DNA from: DASSUC01 sp035649895
GTDB taxonomy: Bacteria > Actinomycetota > Actinomycetes > Mycobacteriales > Micromonosporaceae
Assembly (NCBI GenBank): GCA_035649895.1
Contig: DASRIS010000191.1
Location: forward strand, 7,670 to 71,669
DNA: 64,000 bases
Reading direction: 5' to 3'
Of the stretch, positions 59,414 to 64,000 are shown piece after piece. Position 1 is the first letter of the stretch. The number at the start of each line of letters is the position of its first letter. The notes under the pieces were generated by a model. The model worked only from the letters and a program-made list of their open reading frames with translations, was not told the DNA's origin and searched no databases. A program made the translations under genes and the position numbers.

Positions 59414-61105
59414 ATGGTGACCCTGTTAGGCCGTTCGAACAAGATCCCGCCGTCGAGAAGGCAGCCGGAGGAGCAGCGGGTCACCCGCGCGTTCTGCGTA
59501 CTATTGCATCTTACTGACGAGATCTGCGATCTAGTTTGGAATACATATCGCAGAGATCCGCAACGCGCCTGGGGCCTGTGCCCGGCGATGGATCTCACCG
59601 CGCTCCTGAGGCATGCGCGTACAGCCCGTCGTACGCTTGTGGTGCGCGATACGGTCCTCCTGGTGATAGCATTAGCGCTCCCGGCGATAGTCGTAGGGCG
59701 GATCGCGCAGCGGTACGGGGCGATGCTGGCGGTAGTGGTTGCCGCGGTCCTCGTCGTTGCCTGGGCTGGTTGGCGATTTATCCGAATGGCTGGTCGCAGA
59801 TTGGTCAGAGCGTTCTTGGCCGTGTTCAAACGCCACAAGGTACGAACCAGCCGATGGGCTGGGCTCAGCATATTGGTTCTCGGTCTGGCCGTGAAAAATC
59901 TCCTTGAGGATCCGGACTTGATGACCGACCTCAAGCTCGCCTTCTCCTGTTCGCTGTTGGCCTGGTTGACCAGCCTTGTCAGCGCCTATCAGGCTCATGC
60001 AAACGCCCGCCGGGTGTGGCGAAGCAAGACAGCGCCGCGTGAGCTCATGCCCCGACTCCCTGACCTTGTGGAGGATCGGCTGGAAGGGATGGATCGCACG
60101 AACGTCGTCGTCTACAGTGAAGGGCGGGCGGTCAACCCATTCGTGGGAAGCGGACACCGCGTTGCCGACTGGCTTGTCCGGATTAATGTCCGGCGGGGCG
60201 TTCCCCACGACGGCGGCGACCGAAAAGAACCTAAGCCAGTTGACGTAGTCGAGTTCTACCGGTTCCTTCATGAGCAGTGGTGCGCAGAGCGAGCGATGGT
60301 GGCCCGTTGCGGCTTCCGGCTCTATGTGGACGGTAGCCGGCTCCACCCGCCCTCGGTGCTTCTACCCACTGGCTATGGTCCGCCGCTGAGCCGGCTGCCG
60401 ACGGCGAAGCTGTTGGAGTACGTCCGCCAGCCGACGCATGAGGAGCATCAGCGGGTTTACTTCTATCTAGAGTCAGCGAGCCACCACGGCGAGCTCGTCG
60501 TCACGTTGCTCACTCGTGCGTACCTTCAGGGTCCCGTACTATTCGTTGACATCACGTTGAATGCTCTGCTGCCCACAGATCCGCTAATCATTGCAGTCGC
60601 CCGCGACCAGCCGTCACATATCCCTGATATCGCCTGGCGTGTCCTGCGCGCCGGCACCGCCCGGTTGCCGACGCTCCTGTTAACCAGCCCAGCGCGAGTC
60701 GGCGCACGAGCCAGGACAGCAATGAGATCTTGCCGCATCCAGCGCCTCAGCCGGCGCGCGGTCCGCTGGGACCGGCATGTCGACTATGGTGCTGGGATCA
60801 GTGCCCGTGAAGGTTTCTCGTTGGTCGATCTTGTCCAGTTGGGCCATAACGTCATCACTGACCTTGAGCGTCAAGCCGTGTATATGCAGGCACGCGTACT
60901 AGGCGCCCTCAAGGTCTTTTTGGAGGAACGGGACATCGATACATCCGACTTTGACCAGGCTCGGCAGACGATCGTGAACAATATCCAGAACTGGAACATC
61001 GAAAGCGTTAAGGCGGGCATGGTTGGCTTTGGGAACGCCAATACATTTGCTGGTGTACTTCCCCGCAGTACCGTGCGTGATCCTAGTGGAGATGACAAGA
61101 AATGA
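59414..61105 (+). CDS. Multi-pass membrane protein with C-terminal V-G-F-G-N amyloid-type motif; putative partner of the PNP effector
   Basis: The 563-residue protein starts at ATG 59414 (GAGGTGG six bases upstream). It has four predicted membrane helices in two pairs (~78-95, ~102-120, ~148-165, ~174-192). A large cytosolic region follows, containing NVVVYSEGRAVNPFVGSGHR, a stretch I associate from memory with uncharacterised actinobacterial membrane proteins (N-P-F-V-G-x-G). The last ~40 residues contain NWNIESVKAG followed by MVGFGNANTF at 536-545. The next gene product has nearly the same 20-residue motif near its start. The stop overlaps the start of that gene as ATGA. GC is below the surroundings. 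Function is inferred: a membrane-bound sensor or platform. Confidence 0.78.
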   Translation: MVTLLGRSNKIPPSRRQPEEQRVTRAFCVLLHLTDEICDLVWNTYRRDPQRAWGLCPAMDLTALLRHARTARRTLVVRDTVLLVIALALPAIVVGRIAQRYGAMLAVVVAAVLVVAWAGWRFIRMAGRRLVRAFLAVFKRHKVRTSRWAGLSILVLGLAVKNLLEDPDLMTDLKLAFSCSLLAWLTSLVSAYQAHANARRVWRSKTAPRELMPRLPDLVEDRLEGMDRTNVVVYSEGRAVNPFVGSGHRVADWLVRINVRRGVPHDGGDRKEPKPVDVVEFYRFLHEQWCAERAMVARCGFRLYVDGSRLHPPSVLLPTGYGPPLSRLPTAKLLEYVRQPTHEEHQRVYFYLESASHHGELVVTLLTRAYLQGPVLFVDITLNALLPTDPLIIAVARDQPSHIPDIAWRVLRAGTARLPTLLLTSPARVGARARTAMRSCRIQRLSRRAVRWDRHVDYGAGISAREGFSLVDLVQLGHNVITDLERQAVYMQARVLGALKVFLEERDIDTSDFDQARQTIVNNIQNWNIESVKAGMVGFGNANTFAGVLPRSTVRDPSGDDKK

Positions 61106-62154
61106 TTCAGCCATTCAGCCAGAATGTCAATGTCGGGAAAATTAATGCTGTTCAGGTGGGGTTTGGAAACGGCAGTACGTTCATGGTTGGCGATCATCTA
61201 TCGACGGTCTCGGCCGCGCCGACACCTACGTTGGGTGTGGTAACAGCATTAGAGGAAGAGTTCGTAGCCATGAAGGCGTTGCTGGACAGCCCTGCGCCCG
61301 GGACGGCAGCTGACGACCGGGGCTGTTACGAGATCGGCACAGTGCCCAGCGCGGACCCTGATGAGCCGCACCTGGTGGTGCTGACCCTGCTGGGAGAGAC
61401 CGGCACTCACGCGGCGGCCAGCTCCTGTGCACACCTGGCTCGGAGCTTTGGGTCGGTCAACTGTGTGCTGATGGTGGGAGTAGCCGCCGGAGTGCCCAGA
61501 CCCGACACCCCACGCAGACACGTGCGGCTAGGGGACCTTGTAGTGGCATCCTGGGGAGTTGTCGACTATGACCACGTAGTGGAGCTAATACAGGGCAGGA
61601 CGCTGCGTCAGCACTTTCCACTACCCTCCCCGCTGCTGGCCAGCAGGGCCAAGATACTGAGGGCGGAGGAGCGAAGCGGTCGGCGGCCGTGGCGGCGATG
61701 GCTAGACGAGGGAGCGCAGAACCTACCGGGGTATGAGCGGCCTCCGACGGAGACTGACGCAGTCTTTGCGGGGAAGGGTGGCCGGCTCACTGCACACCCG
61801 GACACGACGCAGACAGGGCACGAACCAGGCTGGCCGAAGGTGCACTACGGGCTGATCGGCAGCGCTGACCGATCGTTACGCAACGCTGTCGTTCGAGATG
61901 ACATCGCGGTTCCACACGATCTGCTAGCAATAGAGATGGAGGGAACCGGCATCGGAAGGTCCGCCTTTTCGTCTGGCCTAGAGTGGTTCGTGGTGAGAGG
62001 AATCAGCGACTACGGCGACGATCGGACCAACCTGGTGTGGCGCAACTACGCATCGTTGGCCGCCGCGGCGTACACCCGCGCGCTGCTGCAACAGTGTCCG
62101 CCCATAGCTCCCCGCGGAGGCCATACCAGGCAGACGGGTTCTACCAGGTCATAG
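61102..62154 (+). CDS. Nucleoside phosphorylase-fold protein with N-terminal V-G-F-G-N motif; putative nucleotide-degrading effector
   Basis: The 350-residue protein has a ~35-residue N-terminal segment with NVNVGKINAVQVGFGNGSTF (residues 8-27), then a full PNP/MTAN-type phosphorylase domain: LGVVTALEEEFVAMKALL, GVAAGVPRP, VRLGDLVVASWGVVDYDHV, the catalytic-region AIEMEGTGI (E278-G281) and VVRGISDYGDD at ~298-307. PNP-fold domains are known effectors in bacterial anti-phage systems (in Detocs one acts as an ATP nucleosidase). The N-terminal motif V-Q-V-G-x-x-N-x-x-T-F resembles RHIM-type amyloid motifs. Its coupling to the membrane gene suggests oligomerisation-driven activation. A housekeeping phosphorylase is less likely given the added motif and context. 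Confidence 0.82.
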   Translation: MIQPFSQNVNVGKINAVQVGFGNGSTFMVGDHLSTVSAAPTPTLGVVTALEEEFVAMKALLDSPAPGTAADDRGCYEIGTVPSADPDEPHLVVLTLLGETGTHAAASSCAHLARSFGSVNCVLMVGVAAGVPRPDTPRRHVRLGDLVVASWGVVDYDHVVELIQGRTLRQHFPLPSPLLASRAKILRAEERSGRRPWRRWLDEGAQNLPGYERPPTETDAVFAGKGGRLTAHPDTTQTGHEPGWPKVHYGLIGSADRSLRNAVVRDDIAVPHDLLAIEMEGTGIGRSAFSSGLEWFVVRGISDYGDDRTNLVWRNYASLAAAAYTRALLQQCPPIAPRGGHTRQTGSTRS

Positions 62155-62249
62155 GGCTGCCGCCTGGTCACACCACAACTTGGCATGGTCTCGGCCCGAC
62201 CGGAGCAACTAGGCGGACTGTGGCTCGACGACCCGCTAGCGTGGCGGGC

Positions 62250-63220
62250 ATGACCCGTCATAGCGAGCGCAACCAGCCGGTTCGCGCTGTGGCGTACGAC
62301 ATCGTCGCCAGCGACCTGTGGCGGTGGGTCGAGGCGGCGCAGGACGAGCCGGTGCGCCGGTTCGCGGCCGAGTTCGCCGGCCTGGACCGGGAGCACCGCG
62401 AGCGGCTGCGTGAGCGCCTGTCCGAGCCGGACTTCCAGGCCCTGCTCACCTACGGGCAGCGCAGCGCGCTCGCCGCGCTGCGCACCGGCGACGTGCGGCA
62501 TGTGGTGAGCGCCTTCGACGCGCTGTCGGCGGTCAACCTCGACCAGGTGAGCGACGACCGCGACGTGGGCATGGTGGCGGCGCTGCTCACCTACGCGGGC
62601 CGGCGCGTCGACGGGCAGCTGGCGCAGCTCGTCGCACCGGCGGTGGCCCGGGCCGAGCCGGACCTGGCCGAGCTGCTCACCGAGGTTCTCAGCGAGCCCA
62701 TCGACCTCGCTGTCGACTGCGGCTACCGGGAGGCGGACACCCCGGCCAGGCGGGTGCTCCTGGGCGACGAGGGCGAGCCGTTCCAGCCCCAGGCGGACCT
62801 GGTGACCCCGCGTACGCGTTGGCCGGCGTGCTGGGGGCGGACCGGTACCACGTCGACGCGATCAGCATCGATAACCGGCTGTACGAGGTCTGGCTGGGCG
62901 GGGCCCGCAACCCGGCGGCGGTCGCCGCGGCGGAGCGGCTGACCGGCTGCGCGCAGGTCAGCGCCGACCGGCTCGACACCGACCAGTGGCACTCGCTCGC
63001 CATCTACCTCGCCGAGGCCGGCGACGAGCCGGCCGCCGCGGCGATCGCGGCCGCAGCCGACGAGCAGGGCCGGCGGCGCCCCCAGTTCGGCCTGGCCGCG
63101 GGGCGTCTCTGCGCGGTCATGTATGCGAGCACGCCGGACGTCTCGGTGCCGCCGGCCGAGGACACCGGGTCGCTGCGCCGCTTCCGGCCCGTGGCCGCGG
63201 CGCTCCTGGCCCGGACATGA
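62250..63220 (+). pseudogene. Frameshifted gene of unknown function
   Basis: The reading frame starts at ATG 62250 (MTRHSERNQPVRAVAYDIV) and encodes a helical protein to about FQPQADL near 62800. The likely continuation, GDPAYALAGVLGADRYHVDAI to ALLART (stop 63218-63220), is in a different frame. A single missing base around 62800 (GG where GGG would keep the frame) accounts for the break, so a sequencing error or a recent mutation is possible. Joined, it would be about 323 residues with no recognised domain. Confidence 0.65.
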
Positions 63221-63303
63221 CTGACCTGTGAGACGCCGGGGTACTCATAGACACGGGTCACAGGCATGAGCCCCCGACGCTTGTTACGGGCATGATTACG
63301 GCC

Positions 63304-64000
63304 ATGACCGAGCCTGCGCCCAACCCGCCCGCCGCCCTGCGGCCCGGCCCCCTGGCCGGCCTGCGCGTCATCGAGATCGCCGGGATCGGTCCGGCGCCGT
63401 TCGCCGCGATGGTCCTCGCCGACCTCGGTGCCGAGGTGGTCCGGGTGGACCGGTTCTACGACGGGCCGCTCGGCCTGGACGCGCAGCTGGACCTGCTGAA
63501 CCGGGGCAAGCGGTCGGTGGCCGTGGACCTCAAGCACCCGCGTGGCCCGCAGGTCGTACGCGACCTGGCGGCCCGTGCCGACGTACTGGTGGAGGGGTTC
63601 CGTCCGGGCGTGGCCGAGCGGCTGGGCATCGGGCCGCAGGAGTGCCGGGAGGTCAACCCGCGGCTGGTCTACGGCCGGATGACCGGCTGGGGGCAGGACG
63701 GGCCGCTGGCGCACACGGCCGGGCACGACCTGACGTACCTGGCGCGGACCGGTGTGCTGCACGCGATCGGGCCGGCCGACAGGGCACCGGTGCCGCCGCT
63801 GAACCTGCTGGGCGACTACGGCGGCGGCGGGATGCTGCTCGTGGCCGGCGTGCTGGCCGCCCTGTGGCGCGCCGAACGCACCGGCGAGGGCCAGGTGGTC
63901 GACGCGGCCATCGTCGACGGGGTCGCGCTGCTGGCCGCCCAGCTCTCCGGGCTGCTCCACAGTGGACTTTGGCAGGACCGCCGGGGCGCCAACCTGCTCG
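63304..64000 (+). CDS. CaiB/BaiF-family CoA-transferase (alpha-methylacyl-CoA racemase-like), N-terminal part
   Basis: The frame starts MTEPAPNPPAALRPGPLAG and runs off the window. It has the class III CoA-transferase pattern: GLRVIEIAGIGPAPFAAMVLADLGAEVVRVDR, KRSVAVDLKHPRGPQVV and EGFRPGVAERLGIGPQ, and GQDGPLAHTAGHDLTYLARTGVLH, close to alpha-methylacyl-CoA racemase (Amacr/Mcr). The catalytic H and D are both present (TAGHDL; GDYGGGG). An upstream ATG at 63292 is in frame. These enzymes epimerise 2-methylacyl-CoAs in branched-chain or sterol side-chain oxidation, or transfer CoA. Confidence 0.9.
   Translation, partial: MTEPAPNPPAALRPGPLAGLRVIEIAGIGPAPFAAMVLADLGAEVVRVDRFYDGPLGLDAQLDLLNRGKRSVAVDLKHPRGPQVVRDLAARADVLVEGFRPGVAERLGIGPQECREVNPRLVYGRMTGWGQDGPLAHTAGHDLTYLARTGVLHAIGPADRAPVPPLNLLGDYGGGGMLLVAGVLAALWRAERTGEGQVVDAAIVDGVALLAAQLSGLLHSGLWQDRRGANLL

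Overview
The window is high-GC actinobacterial chromosome, with many GTG/TTG starts, start/stop overlaps of the ATGA/GTGA type and leaderless promoters. Mycothiol biosynthesis genes (mshD, mshA), a GlnR-type regulator, a Pst operon behind a PHO box and a mycothiol-type maleylpyruvate isomerase place it in the Actinomycetes. Gene content and order (pit, pst, mshD, glnR, sulfurtransferase/DUF1416, fur, DUF2516, mshA, YbjN) fit a conserved core segment. Micromonosporaceae or a close relative is my inference from style and order, not a database result.

Layout. 1-2.3 kb: ECF sigma factor fragment and a PhoU-like/Pit phosphate uptake pair. 2.3-5.2 kb: an unusual three-gene cassette ending in a protein that combines a polyprenyl-synthase-like domain with a class II terpene cyclase domain. 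5.5-7.5 kb: thiolase and NUDIX hydrolase. 7.5-8.2 kb: a long inverted repeat and a DUF5995 relic. 8.2-12 kb: pstSCAB and its PHO box. 12-19.3 kb: housekeeping block with mshD, glnR, an LmeA/DUF2993 protein, a cysteine-rich leader peptide, a rhodanese sulfurtransferase and DUF1416. 19.3-28.6 kb: accessory genes (VOC protein, Imm5-like protein, BtrH-type protein, MFS exporter) and a sugar ABC operon with a wrecked LacI regulator. 28.6-30 kb: DsrE protein, a 39-residue membrane protein and nitrobindin. 30-35 kb: palindromes and a giant secreted S8 protease with Kelch repeats. 35-44.2 kb: core genes (pabC-like, fur, ygfZ, BKACE, asparaginase, XRE regulator, DUF2516, hydrolase, AlaX, EI24). 44.2-55 kb: toxin/conflict genes (vapBC, a 2,050-residue RHS/HINT polymorphic toxin, higBA) mixed with a maleylpyruvate isomerase gene, its decayed copy, and murB. 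55-58.9 kb: methyltransferase, SDR, mshA, YbjN. 58.9-62.2 kb: a lower-GC two-gene island. The end holds a frameshifted hypothetical gene and the start of a CaiB-type CoA-transferase.

The best candidate for an undescribed system is the island at 59.4-62.15 kb. A multi-pass membrane protein and a nucleoside-phosphorylase-fold protein are translationally coupled and share one 20-residue motif of the type V-G-F-G-N-x-x-T-F. It sits at the C-terminus of the first protein and the N-terminus of the second. The motif resembles RHIM-like amyloid signalling motifs, which suggests a membrane sensor that recruits a nucleotide-destroying effector. Second is the terpene cassette at 2.3-5.2 kb. Third is the cysteine-attenuator-like leader peptide at 17.7 kb. 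Three short tandem duplications straddle stop codons, and several truncated or frameshifted genes (DUF5995, LacI, GNAT, maleylpyruvate isomerase) show local decay.
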